From Rebecca billardiae RCC1528 (lineage: Eukaryota; Haptophyta), in the NCBI GenBank assembly GCA_965240325.2, contig OZ251245.1, forward strand, positions 62,001 through 126,000: DNA of 64,000 nt. Direction: 5' to 3'. Below are positions 10,588-19,709 of this stretch, in pieces. Positions within the stretch are counted from its first letter, which is position 1. The number at the start of each line of letters is the position of its first letter. A model generated the notes under the pieces. That model was not told the DNA's origin and ran no database searches. It was given only the letters and a program-made list of their open reading frames with translations. The position numbers were made by a program, and so were the translations under genes.

Positions 10588-11691
10588 ATGCCCCCTTACC
10601 AGCACGGCTTTTTCCGCGACCGTCTCAACAGCAGGAGCGCCTTGAGCTTCTTCCCCTCTTCCAACAACTTCGAGCGCGGGCTGCAGGTGGAACGGCCGAG
10701 CACCCCCACCGCCAGGCGGGATGCGGGCCAGCAGATGTGCACGACGATGATCAAGCTGAGCGCGCGCTGCCTGAGCGACGTGGCGCCCAACTCGCAAGGC
10801 GGGCGACTGCTCTCAGGACTCACCCAGGACCCCAAAGGCAATAAGCACGTTTTCTCCTTCACCGGCTCGGTGCTCGAGAACATGACCATCTGCCGCCGCC
10901 TGGCCACCAGCCTGTGCATGCCGAACATTCTCACGGCGTGCACCACGGAGCTCACGCAGGAGATGCTCGCGCTGTCGGCGGCCGACCTCGCAACCCAGGC
11001 GAAGGACGTGTCCCTCACGCTCCCGGTTAGCCCCACGATGACGCTCGTGCAGTTTCACAGGGCCCTCTACGAGCAGATCGTGCCCGACATCAACAAGTAC
11101 GTGACCAACGGTGAGCACGTCGAGACCAACATCTACTCCGGCGGTGTGAACCTGATCTTCCTCCGCCTGCGTTTCATGCCCATCGACCCCGAGCACCCCA
11201 TCTTCTTCGCGCCGCTCAAGCCGAGCCGCCGCATCGCCGGCGCCGCCCGCGTCCCACACAACCTGTGGGGCGTGCCGCCCGCGCCGCCTGTGCCGCCCGC
11301 GCCGCCCGCCGCTGCGCGCCGCCCTGCTCCTCAGCCGGCCGACCAACAGGCGGCGGACCCCGCCGGCCCGGAGGCGGAGGAGCCCGAGGGGGAGGGTTCG
11401 GACGATGCCATCCCGCCACCCCAGCCACCAACCGCGGCCGCGCCGTCGGACGGGCCCGAGGTGCAACAGGCCAGGCCGGCGCTCGGGGAGTCCAACTACC
11501 GCCTGGTCCTGCCCCCCGGCGCCGCGGCAGCCGGCAAGCGCGCGGCGACCGAGCCGTCCACGCCGGCGGAGGAGGATGGGCCCTCCTCCGCTGGCGGGAG
11601 CGACGCCAAGCCGGCCAAGCAGGCTCGCACCGCGTCCCTCGGCGACCCCCCCCGTGACCTGGCTGCCGCCGCGCCGCAGTCGCTGGCGTAG
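10588..11691 (+). CDS. Orphan protein of unknown function, possible inserted element
   Basis: The frame is open from 10468, but ATG 10588 has a good context (GCCACCATGC) and starts a protein-like sequence, giving 367 residues. Residues 1-215 look globular: MPPYQHGFFRDRLNSRSALS, a Cys/Met-containing region (QMCTTMIKLSARCLSDV) and a beta-rich block (TNIYSGGVNLIFLRLRFM). Residues 220-367 are Pro/Ala/Glu-rich and disordered with small basic patches (KRAATE, KPAKQARTA), which would suit a nucleic-acid-binding tail. I recognise no domain. Amino-acid use (more Asn, Thr, Met and Ile) and flanking DNA differ from neighbouring genes, and degraded coding sequence follows, so a virus-like or transposon origin is possible but unproven. 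Confidence 0.55.
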   Translation: MPPYQHGFFRDRLNSRSALSFFPSSNNFERGLQVERPSTPTARRDAGQQMCTTMIKLSARCLSDVAPNSQGGRLLSGLTQDPKGNKHVFSFTGSVLENMTICRRLATSLCMPNILTACTTELTQEMLALSAADLATQAKDVSLTLPVSPTMTLVQFHRALYEQIVPDINKYVTNGEHVETNIYSGGVNLIFLRLRFMPIDPEHPIFFAPLKPSRRIAGAARVPHNLWGVPPAPPVPPAPPAAARRPAPQPADQQAADPAGPEAEEPEGEGSDDAIPPPQPPTAAAPSDGPEVQQARPALGESNYRLVLPPGAAAAGKRAATEPSTPAEEDGPSSAGGSDAKPAKQARTASLGDPPRDLAAAAPQSLA

Positions 11692-12180
11692 AGCCGCGCG
11701 CGGCGCTGGCGCGCCAGACGCGCCCGGTTGGGCAGCGCAGGCACCCTCAGCGGCCAGGACGACGACTTCCTCAACGGCAAGGGCGACGACTTCCTCTGCG
11801 GCCAGGGCGACGACTTCCTCAACGGCAAGGACGACGACTTCCTCAACGGCAAGGGCGACTACTCCCTCAACTCGGCAAGGCCACTAGGCCGCGCACACCG
11901 GCCCGGGCGACCACATCCACTACCTGCACTACGGCATCAACTTGAACAGCCTCGGACGACGACGACACGGGCAACTACATGATGACCAAGGCCGACGACG
12001 ACTGCAAAACAGCGGCATCCCCGGGCGCCTACTACCTCAGTGACCGTGTGATCAGCATCGGTTACGACGACTCCCTCACCCGCGGCCAACGCGCTCCGAC
12101 ATCCTCCATTAACTCCATTCAGTACTTCGACAGACGAATCAGGAGAGCTGCGCCCTCGTGCCTGTGTCTTTAAATCATAG
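11692..12180 (+). pseudogene. Decayed coding sequence after the orphan ORF
   Basis: No single frame spans this segment, but protein-like pieces appear in shifting frames: an 8-residue acidic repeat (DDFLNGKG) at 11761-11856, then GDHIHYLHYGINLNSL near 11907-11954, then DDTGNYMMTKADDDC and YYLSDRVISIGYDDSLTRG near 11957-12080. The pieces share Asp/Tyr/Asn-rich composition unlike the Ala/Arg shadows seen elsewhere. This suggests a frameshifted relic, possibly of a second gene of the same element as the 10588 ORF. Sequencing error could mimic the frameshifts. Confidence 0.35.
11761..11856 (+). repeat. 24-bp tandem repeat, four copies plus degenerate flanks
   Basis: The unit GACGACTTCCTCAACGGCAA(GGGC) recurs four times in register with a few substitutions, and a weaker copy follows at 11857-11880. 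In the frame starting at 11728 it encodes the octapeptide DDFLNGKG. Repeats in register with codons suggest a once-translated repeat protein. Confidence 0.75.
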
Positions 12181-13330
12181 AATTAGTCACCGGGTCACAT
12201 TAGCGCAATTCGCGTACCCACTTACGCGCTCGATAGCACAAAAACCGCTCGTCGTTCGGTCCAAAACCGCTCGTCGTTCGGCGCTTTGCGTACTCACATT
12301 CGCGCAAATCGCATCGGCGCATTCGTCGTGTCGCGAGTTCAACTTCAAATTCACACGATCCGTCACTTTCTCGCTAGACAATTCACGAGCGAAAGGGCGC
12401 GCTGATATTGGCACGCGGGTATCATCTTGCATTGGACTACGAGCATCGGAGCACCTCGCGCGGCCTCGGCGCCTCGCGTCGACGACGTCCCGTGCAGGAC
12501 ACATGCGAAGAGCCCACGCCATTCCAAGGGTCGCCCTTGATTGACGTCTCGTTGGGTCGCGCGACGAGCGGCTCGCGTGCGGCGCCACTAGGCACTAGCG
12601 AGCGACGCGGGGCGCGCGGCGGGCGCACGCGCGAGGCTGCCCACCACGCGCACGCGCGCGAACCCGCCGGCTCCGGCGACACGCGCCGCCTCAGCTCGAG
12701 CATGAGCGCAAGGCGTGGCGCCTGCTCGGTGGGCGGCGGACGGCTCGACCTGCACTGCGGTGCCAGCGGATGAAGCGGCAAGCCCGGCGGGCGCATACGC
12801 GCAGGTCCCGGCCCTCCACGCGCGAGCGCGCGATTGCGTGTTCCACGAGCTGCAGCAGGCGGCCGTGGGCTGGTCGGCCGGCGAGGTCGGCGGAGTGCCG
12901 CCCGGCCCGCGTTCTCGCTTGGGCGCGGGCCACACTCTCACTCACAGCGCGGGGCGTGGTGCTGCGGACGGGCCAGTCATTGCAGCGCGCACTCCGTCAG
13001 TCCGTGGTCAGACGTGCACACGCGCGCGCGTCGTCAGCCCCGCCGCTGCGCCCCTGTGGCGCCGTTGGCAGCGTCGGAATTCCGAGCTCGGGCTACTGGC
13101 TGCGAGCCATCATGCGTTTCAGAAACAGGTTTCCAGCCCAAGTTGACGCGCAGCGCCAACCCATATAAGAGACGCACACAGCTCAGGCAACAGTACAGTA
13201 TCGACAGTATACGTTTACTAATTACTACTAGTACATACGCGACAGTACACGGTACTACATATCACGGCACATGCCTATGCTATACGGCGGTGCTGCGGAC
13301 AGCGGGCGTAGTGTTCGCGACGAACGCGGG
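12181..13330. other. Intergenic region without supported genes
   Basis: The AT-richer part at 12180-12400 contains a direct repeat AAAACCGCTCGTCGTTCGG at about 12240-12279. From 12430 to 13080 GC is high and several frames are open, but none shows a motif. The AT-rich part at 13190-13270 is probably the 3' UTR and downstream flank of the channel gene (minus). Confidence 0.4.
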
Positions 13331-16096
13331 CTAGCCGCTCGACGGCACGACCGGCGCGAGGCAGTCGCGCCGCCCGCGGCCGCCGGCGGCGCCGGCGGCG
13401 CCGCCGCCCTCGCCCTCCGCCGCCGCCGCCGCCGCGGGCGGCGCGTCCGCGGCGGCGCGGCGCGCGGCGCTTCGCGTGAGCAGCACGCCCGAGCGCGCGC
13501 GGCGCAGCGCGGCGTGCCAGTGCGCGCTCGCGCCCGCGTCGGCGGCGTGCTCGAGCACGTCGGAGCTCTGCGCGCGCTGCTGCGCGCCGGCGAGCCCAAA
13601 GCGCGCGACCACGCGCCGCTGCGTCGAGTGCGCGCCCGCCTCGTGCCGCCGGCGCGCCGCCTCCTCCTCGGCGAGCTTGCGCGCCTTGAGCGCGCCGATG
13701 GTCTCCGCCAGCTCGGGGTGCGTGCGCTGCAGCCCCGCCCACGCGTCCGCGTACAGCACCATCAGCTTCACGTAGTCCGACGCCTCGACCGAGGCGGAGG
13801 TGGGCGCGCCTTCGAGCAGCGAGCGCTCTCCGAAGAAGTCGCCCTGCCCGAGCCGCGCGACCACCTCCGAGCCCGCCAGCACGTTCATGTGGCCCTCGGT
13901 GATGAGGAAGAGGCCGGGCGCGGCGCTCGCGCCCTGCTCGATCACGCGCTCGCCCGGCAGCACGATCAGCTGCTTCATGTGCGCGATGATGGTGCACACC
14001 GTCGCGGTGGGCAGCGCTCTGAACAGCTCAATCTGCGTGAAGAGCCGTCGCTGCAGGCTGATCAGCACCTGCAGCCGCAGCGCGGACGGCAGCTCGCGCA
14101 GCAGCCACTGCTCGTCGTCCGAGCGGCTGTGCGTCCACGTGTACTCGGCGTACGAGAGGACCTGCCGCGAGACGGAGGGCGGCGTGCGCTTCTGGTGCAG
14201 GAACGAGCGCAGCCGGTCGATCCGCTGCCGCACCTGCGCCTGCGCAGCGTCCATGTTGCACAACGCGCTCGAGGCCGAGCCGATCACCGCCGCGGTCGCA
14301 AACACGCCGATCACGGTGACCACCGCGTTGAACAGCGCCTCGTGCCAGCCGTGCGGCTCGAAGTGGACGGGCGCGCCGCCCGACATCGACGCGACCGCCC
14401 AGAAGTAGGCGAACGAGTACTGCGCAGTGCACAGCGCGCAGTGCGCAGCGCGCAGCGCGCGCGCGCGTGGCGGGCGGGCGGGCGGGGCGCGGGCGCGTGT
14501 CGTCACGCGCACACGGGCGCGCGCGTGCACGCATGGCGCGCCCCAGGCCACCCCCGCGGCGCAGGGCGTGAGGGCGTCGGCGCGCCAGCCCCCCACGCCC
14601 GCACCTGGTCGAGGAAGAGCGCCACCCGGCTCATCGCCTCGAGGTCGCGCGGCCGCCCGAACGCGTCGTCGGCCATCAGCAGCGGCACGCCGCCCTCGGA
14701 CACGTCCGCCTTGAAGAAGCGCACCGCGTACCTGGGGGCAGAGAGGGCGCGGTGGCGGTGGGAGGCGTAGCGGGCAGTCAGCGCGCGCGCGGGCGCCCTC
14801 AGGACGAGCGCCCACACCGCGCACCGCGCGCGCGCGCGCCGTGCGCGTGCGGCTGACCACACGCAGCCGAGCCAATGCCACATGAAGAGCAGCAGCATCA
14901 CGAGGCGGCCCAGCCGCAGCACAGCCGGGTCGGTCATGGTGAGGTGCGCCTCGAGGCCCTTCAGCGCGCGGCTGGCGCGCAGCAGCCGGACCAGCTTCAC
15001 CACGCGGATCGCGCGCAGCACGCGGTTGAGCCGCGCCGCGCCGTCGCCGCCCGCGCCCTCGGCTGCGCCGCCCGCCGCGCCCTGCCGCGCGGCCAGCAGC
15101 AGGTCAAAGGGGAACGTCGAGAGAACGTCGAGCACGAACCAGCCGCGGAGGTAGTGCGCCGCGATCGGGCGCAGCGAGAGCACCACCGACTGCGCCATCG
15201 ACGTCGGGTCCACGTGCCTGCGGCGGGCGCGCGCCGCGGCGGGGAGGGGGGCAGGGCGCGCGCGCGGTTGGGCGGCGCGCGCGGCCGACCGCGCACGGCG
15301 CGCGCGCCGACGGGCGTCGCCGCGCACCGCGTGCGCGCGCGCGCCCCAGCCCCAGTGGGCCACACCTGTAGCCCGAGACGAAGCTGAGCAGAATGTCCAG
15401 CCCAAAGTACACGTCCACCACGCGGTCGGCGATCGTCTGCGGGGCGCGCGCGGCGGGAGGGCGGGGCAGGCCGCGTCAGAGCCGCGCGCCGCGCCAAGCG
15501 CAGCCGCAGCCGCAGCCGCAGCCGCAGCCGCAGCCGCAGCCGCGGCCGCGCGTGCGCCCACCAGCGGGAAGAGCACGTCCGGGTACTCGGCGCCGAACGC
15601 GAGGCGCACGGGCACGGTGATCGACGAGACGAGCACGGCGAGCACCATCGCCCCGTCCCAGTAGCTCCGGACCTTGGAGTCCGGGTGGATCACCACGGCC
15701 GCCTCGCACGACCGCAGCGCGCGCGCGCACGCGCCTCCGCCGCCCTGCGCGTCGCCCCAGCCGCCGCCGCCGCCGCGCTGGCTCGCGTCGGTCGCGCCGC
15801 CCAGCGACGCCAGCCCGCTTGCGCGGCGCGAGATCAGCGGCGTGCGCGGCAGCACGCTGCTCCCGCCCCGCGCGCCGCTGCCGCCCGCCGGCGCCACGCC
15901 GTCCGCGCCCGCCGCGCCCACCGCGGCACCGCCCAGCTTGGCGCGCTCACGCTCGATGGCGGCGAGCAGCGCGTTGAGCTCCTTGTTCGACTTGAGCGCC
16001 TCGCCGACCTTGTCGCTCGTGATGACCGTCGAGCGCCTCGGCGCGCCCCGCCCCTCGCCCGCCACGCCCACGCCCTCCGCGCCCTCGCCCCCAAAC

Positions 16097-16133
<37 letters not shown>

Positions 16134-16306
16134 TTTCGCGCCGCGCGGGCGAGGCGCGCGACGAGGGCCGCGAGGAGCGCGGGGAGCGGCCCCAGCGGGC
16201 GGAGCGCGCGGAGGGCGAGCGGAGGTTGGCCGCGACGCGCGCCGGCGCGGCCGAGCCAATCGAGGCCAGCCGCCGCGCCACGCTCGAGTCGCGCAGCGCG
16301 CCGAGC

Positions 16307-16340
<34 letters not shown>

Positions 16341-16884
16341 CGCGCGCCTCGCCGTCCGCCCACGGCGCGCGCGGCGACGGCGGTGCAGAGCCGCGCGGCG
16401 AGTCGCGCGGCGTGCTGGGCGCGGCGGAGGGCGTCTGGCTGCCGGCGCGCTCGTGCTCGCGCGCGGAGCCGATCGTGCGCACGAGCGCGCACACCGTCGG
16501 CTGCCGCTCCGCCGCGGCCGCCGAGAGGCGGCCGCCGTCTGCGCGGGGCCCGCGCATGGCGTCGGCGTCGTACACGGCCACCGTGAGGTCGTCGGCGTCC
16601 TCCGCATCCGGCGGGATCACGGTGAGCCCGCGCACGCTCGACGCCCCCGCCCCGTCGCGCGCCGCGGCGGCGCCGGCGGTTCCACGGTCGTCGCCGTGCG
16701 CCGCCGCGCCCGTCGCTCTGGCGATGCGCTCGAGCAGCGCCTGCTGCGCGGCGACGGCGCGCTGGAGCTCGGCGAGCGCGTCGATGACGGCGCTCAGCTC
16801 CGTCGCGGGCGGCGCGGCGGAGGCGGCCGCCGCGCCGCCCTCGCCCGCCGCGTCCCGGCTGGCGGGCGGCGCCTGCTGCGCCAT
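13331..16884 (-). CDS. Voltage-gated cation channel with C-terminal CNBD (EAG/CNG-like)
   Basis: Five exons keep frame throughout: 16884-15562, 15436-15366, 15217-14858, 14731-14605 and 14419-13331; 989 residues. The first 400 residues are disordered with Gly/Ser/Arg tracts. The EAG-like lead-in to S1 (VVIHPDSKVRSYWDGAMVLA) is followed by S2-S3 (VVDVYFGLDILLSFVSGYR; LRGWFVLDVLSTFPFDLLLA), an Arg/Lys-rich S4 (LNRVLRAIRVVKLVRLLRAS), S5 (VMLLLFMWHWLGCVW) and a pore segment (SFAYFWAVASMSGGAPVHF). S6 and a C-linker lead to a cyclic-nucleotide-binding fold (GLFLITEGHMNVL; GQGDFFGERSLLEGAPTSA). The pore lacks GYG/GFG and the CNBD lacks the usual phosphate-contacting Arg (PTSAS instead of PRTAS). It should be a plasma or ciliary membrane channel with unknown selectivity; introns interrupt the transmembrane region. 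Confidence 0.85.
15437..15561 (-). repeat. Channel intron 1 with CTGCGG hexamer microsatellite
   Basis: This 125-nt intron (CTG|GTGGGC ... CCGCAG|ACGATC) contains about seven CTGCGG units (plus strand GCAGCC, 15498-15542). The intron is in a frame that could read through as poly-Ala, so retention would not cause an immediate stop there. Confidence 0.7.
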
Positions 16885-17171
16885 CGTTGCTGCCTGGCAG
16901 CCCCTTCCGCCGCCAGCTGCCACTGACGAACCGGTACCGGCTGATGGGCAACTGTGGGTTCACTATCATATCTATCTAGATTCTAGATTGAAGATACCTG
17001 CTTTGATGTACCGACAATGGCTGGTCCTCTGGTACCACGAGAACTCGAGAATCGGGCGCAGGATCCGACTCTTAGTCTTGCAACTCCCCAGGCCGCTCGA
17101 GCGCCACTGCCCCCGCCGCGGCTGCGGTCCGGCCAGCCCAGTCAGCGCCCCATCTGCCCGAGGCAGCGCCA

Positions 17172-18230
17172 CTACCGCGGCGGCAGCCCGGCCAGCGCCT
17201 CGTCGACCGCGTGCAGCAGCGCGGCCGCAGTCGGGCGGCGCGCGGCGTCCCTGGCGAGCGCGCTCTGCAGGATGGCGAGCGTGGGGGCGGAGGGGGGCGG
17301 GCGGTCGGGGGGCAGCGCCCAGCGCGCGTCGAGCACGGCGAGGAGCGAGTCCTCGAACGGCATCTTGAGGAACAGCAGCCTGTACAGCAGCACGCCCAGC
17401 GCCCACACGTCCACGGCCGGGCCGAGCGCGCGCGCGCCCGCGGCCGCGGCCGAGCGCACGTCCGCGAGCTCGGGCGCGCGGTACGCGAGGGTGGTGGTGG
17501 CGTCGAGGCGCTCCTGCTCGGCGGCGAGCTCGCGCGCGGGGCGGTCGGCCAGGCGGATCGGCCCGCGCACCGCCGAGCCAAAGTCGCACAGCACGAGCGG
17601 CGGCAGCTCCGCGGGCGGCGGCGCGGCGGCGCCACCGGCGGCGGCGCCGCCGCCGCCGCGGGCGCCGCCGGCGCGCGCGGGCGTCGGCGGCCCGCTGAGC
17701 AGCACGTTCTCCGCCTTGAGGTCGAGGTGGAGGATGGGCGGGCTGCGCGCGTGCATGTGCGCCACCGCCGACGCCACGCCGCGGAACGCGCGCAGCGCCG
17801 CGCCCTCCCCGAGCGGCACGCCGCGGCGCGCGGCCAGCGCCTCGACAAGACGGCCGCCCGCGCACAGCTGCGTCGCGAGCAGCAGCTCGGGGTGCGGGCG
17901 CGCGGGGGAGGGCTCGAGCTCGGCGGCGGCGAGGAGGCGTACGATGTGCGCGTGCGGCGCGAGCTCGCGCAGCAGCTCCGCCTCCAGCCGGCCGTTGCTC
18001 CCGCCGTCCTCGTCCGGACGGATCACGACGCGCTTGAGCGCGACCCGCTCGCCCGAGGCTTCGTCGACGCGGAGCTCGACGAGGGAGAAGGCGCCCTCGT
18101 CGAGGGGCGCGAGGTGGCGGAGGGTGCGCCCGCCCACGCGCAGCGGCGGCTGCCGCCCGCCGCCGCCCGCGCCGCCCGCGGGCAGGAAGGCGGCGAGGCA
18201 GTCGGAGAGGCCCGGCAGCAGCCACGCCAT
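17172..18230 (-). CDS. Ser/Thr protein kinase, NAK (AAK1/GAK/BIKE) family-like
   Basis: Intronless, 352 residues, almost only a kinase domain. The Gly loop is EGAFSLVEL (45-53), the ATP-anchoring Lys is K66 in VALKRV, the catalytic loop is HLDLKAENVLL (169-179) and the Mg-binding DFG is 217-219. The activation/P+1 segment TTTLAYRAPEL is characteristic of the NAK family, whose members phosphorylate clathrin adaptor subunits during vesicle traffic. The Arg of the HRD motif is Leu (HLD), while Asp171, Lys173 and Asn176 are present, so activity is likely but less dependent on activation-loop phosphorylation. A Gly/Ala/Pro insert (about 183-210) splits the lobe between the catalytic loop and DFG. 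The long C-terminal tails of animal AAK1/GAK are missing. Confidence 0.8.
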   Translation of the reverse strand: MAWLLPGLSDCLAAFLPAGGAGGGGRQPPLRVGGRTLRHLAPLDEGAFSLVELRVDEASGERVALKRVVIRPDEDGGSNGRLEAELLRELAPHAHIVRLLAAAELEPSPARPHPELLLATQLCAGGRLVEALAARRGVPLGEGAALRAFRGVASAVAHMHARSPPILHLDLKAENVLLSGPPTPARAGGARGGGGAAAGGAAAPPPAELPPLVLCDFGSAVRGPIRLADRPARELAAEQERLDATTTLAYRAPELADVRSAAAAGARALGPAVDVWALGVLLYRLLFLKMPFEDSLLAVLDARWALPPDRPPPSAPTLAILQSALARDAARRPTAAALLHAVDEALAGLPPR

Positions 18231-18340
18231 CGCTCGGCCAGCCGCTGCTCACCGAAATTGAAAATTCGGGCAGAAAATCTGAAGATTGGACCGCCCATAA
18301 TCCGCATGCAATCGCCATCGGCGAACACCACGCGTCGACG

Positions 18341-19303
18341 ATGGCGCCCCGGCGCGCGCCGCGCCTCGCGCTCCTCCCGCCCCTCCTCGCCCTCGCCGCG
18401 CGCGCACACCTCGTGTACGACAACCCGGAGCGCTCGGACGACGCGCTCGGCCGCACCAAGTCGCTCTCCGTCGTCGTGTGGAGCCCCGAGGCCGAGGCGC
18501 CCGTCGAGCTCGTGCTCGTGACGCAGGAGGAGTGCCCGGTCCGCTTCCACTCCGCGTTCCTCTCGCCGGACGACGAGGAGTACGACGAGGAGGAGGCGGC
18601 GGAGGGGCTCCCCCCCGGCTTCCCCTACGGCTTCGACGGCGACGGCGCCACCGAGATCGACTGGGCCGGCCTGTCCTCGGACGAGCTCGAGGTGCAGGAG
18701 GAGGCGGTCGACTGTTACGCCGACCTCGAGTTCCTGCTCGGCTTCCCCGAGCTCAGGGCGGACGAGGCGGCGCTGCAGCCGTTCCTCGACGGGCTGCTGC
18801 GGCAGGAGAAGATCCGCGTGCCCGGCGCCGACGACGACGACGCCGACGACGACGGCTGGGCCGCCGACGCCGAGGGCGAGGAGCCCCCCGCCCCGGAGCA
18901 GATCGACCTGAGCGAGCCCGACCACGAGGCGCTGCTCGGCCGGCTCGGCGCGCTGCCCGGACTCGGGCCGGAGGGCGCCGCGGCGGTGGTGGGGCATCTG
19001 CGCGCGCACGGGCCGCTCGGCTCGCTCGACGAGCTCTTCAACGTGCAGGGGCTCAGCGGCGAGCAGGTGCGCGCGCGCGCCGCTCGCCGCAGCCAGCCGC
19101 GCGCCGTGCGCTCAGCCGCGCGCCCGCGCGCGCGGCCGCGCCGGCCGCAGGTGCTGCTGCTGCACGTGACGTGCACGCTGGGCGGCGCGGACGCCGACTG
19201 GGGCGCGGCCGAGGGCGGGGACGACGCGGCCGCCGCCGCCGAGGCGGGCACTGGCGAGGGCCGCGCGCACGACGCAGACCGCCTGCTGCGCGACGAGTTG
19301 TGA
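18341..19303 (+). CDS. Secreted/ER-luminal protein with helix-hairpin-helix and RDEL end
   Basis: ATG 18341 starts a classic signal peptide (MAPRRAPRLALLPPLLALAA). The mature part is very acidic, with a DDEEYDEEE run and a second acidic patch near residue 165. Residues about 195-245 match the PsbU/ComEA-type helix-hairpin-helix (ALPGLGPEGAAAVVGHLRAH then SLDELFNVQGLSGEQ). The reading frame is open throughout, but GAG CAG|GTGCGC at 19066/19067 and CCGCAG|GTGCTG at 19150/19151 bound an 84-nt in-frame intron full of Arg/Ala, so the spliced product is about 292 residues. The C-terminus LLRDEL resembles an ER-retrieval signal (KDEL/RDEL). No enzyme motif is visible. It shares a divergent promoter of 110 bp with the kinase. 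Confidence 0.6.
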   Translation: MAPRRAPRLALLPPLLALAARAHLVYDNPERSDDALGRTKSLSVVVWSPEAEAPVELVLVTQEECPVRFHSAFLSPDDEEYDEEEAAEGLPPGFPYGFDGDGATEIDWAGLSSDELEVQEEAVDCYADLEFLLGFPELRADEAALQPFLDGLLRQEKIRVPGADDDDADDDGWAADAEGEEPPAPEQIDLSEPDHEALLGRLGALPGLGPEGAAAVVGHLRAHGPLGSLDELFNVQGLSGEQVRARAARRSQPRAVRSAARPRARPRRPQVLLLHVTCTLGGADADWGAAEGGDDAAAAAEAGTGEGRAHDADRLLRDEL

Positions 19304-19709
19304 ATGGCGGCCGGCTCGGGTCACTGTCGGGGACGTCCATCAGCACAGGGGTACGTTCAGCAGACTTGAGCGCTCGATCTGATGCCGATCGAAGGACGAC
19401 TGCTATATACGACCAGGATGATGAGAAATGAAACGACGCGCGCTGCTATACTACGACTCACTGCTATACTACGACTCCGACTACGCGCGCGCGCGCTGAG
19501 CTATATTCAGACGTACTAGCTGAAAGCTGCGTCGTAGCAGAGGCCGCCGGTCATACCCTCGTCCGCCCCGCCGGGGCCCCGCGCCGGCCAGTGACTGCAC
19601 GAGTGCCAGTGCTCAACAAGGCGGGGCCGCGGGCGGCACTCATTATTCGACGAACAGTCTCAGCCTGATCGCGTTGACGATATTACAGCTGCGCTGATGA
19701 TGGTACAGT
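19304..19709. other. Convergent spacer with short direct repeat
   Basis: The spacer lies between the 3' ends of the RDEL protein (plus) and the photolyase (minus). It holds two adjacent copies of CTGCTATACTACGACTC (19442-19478) followed by a CGCGCG run. No gene is seen. Confidence 0.5.
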
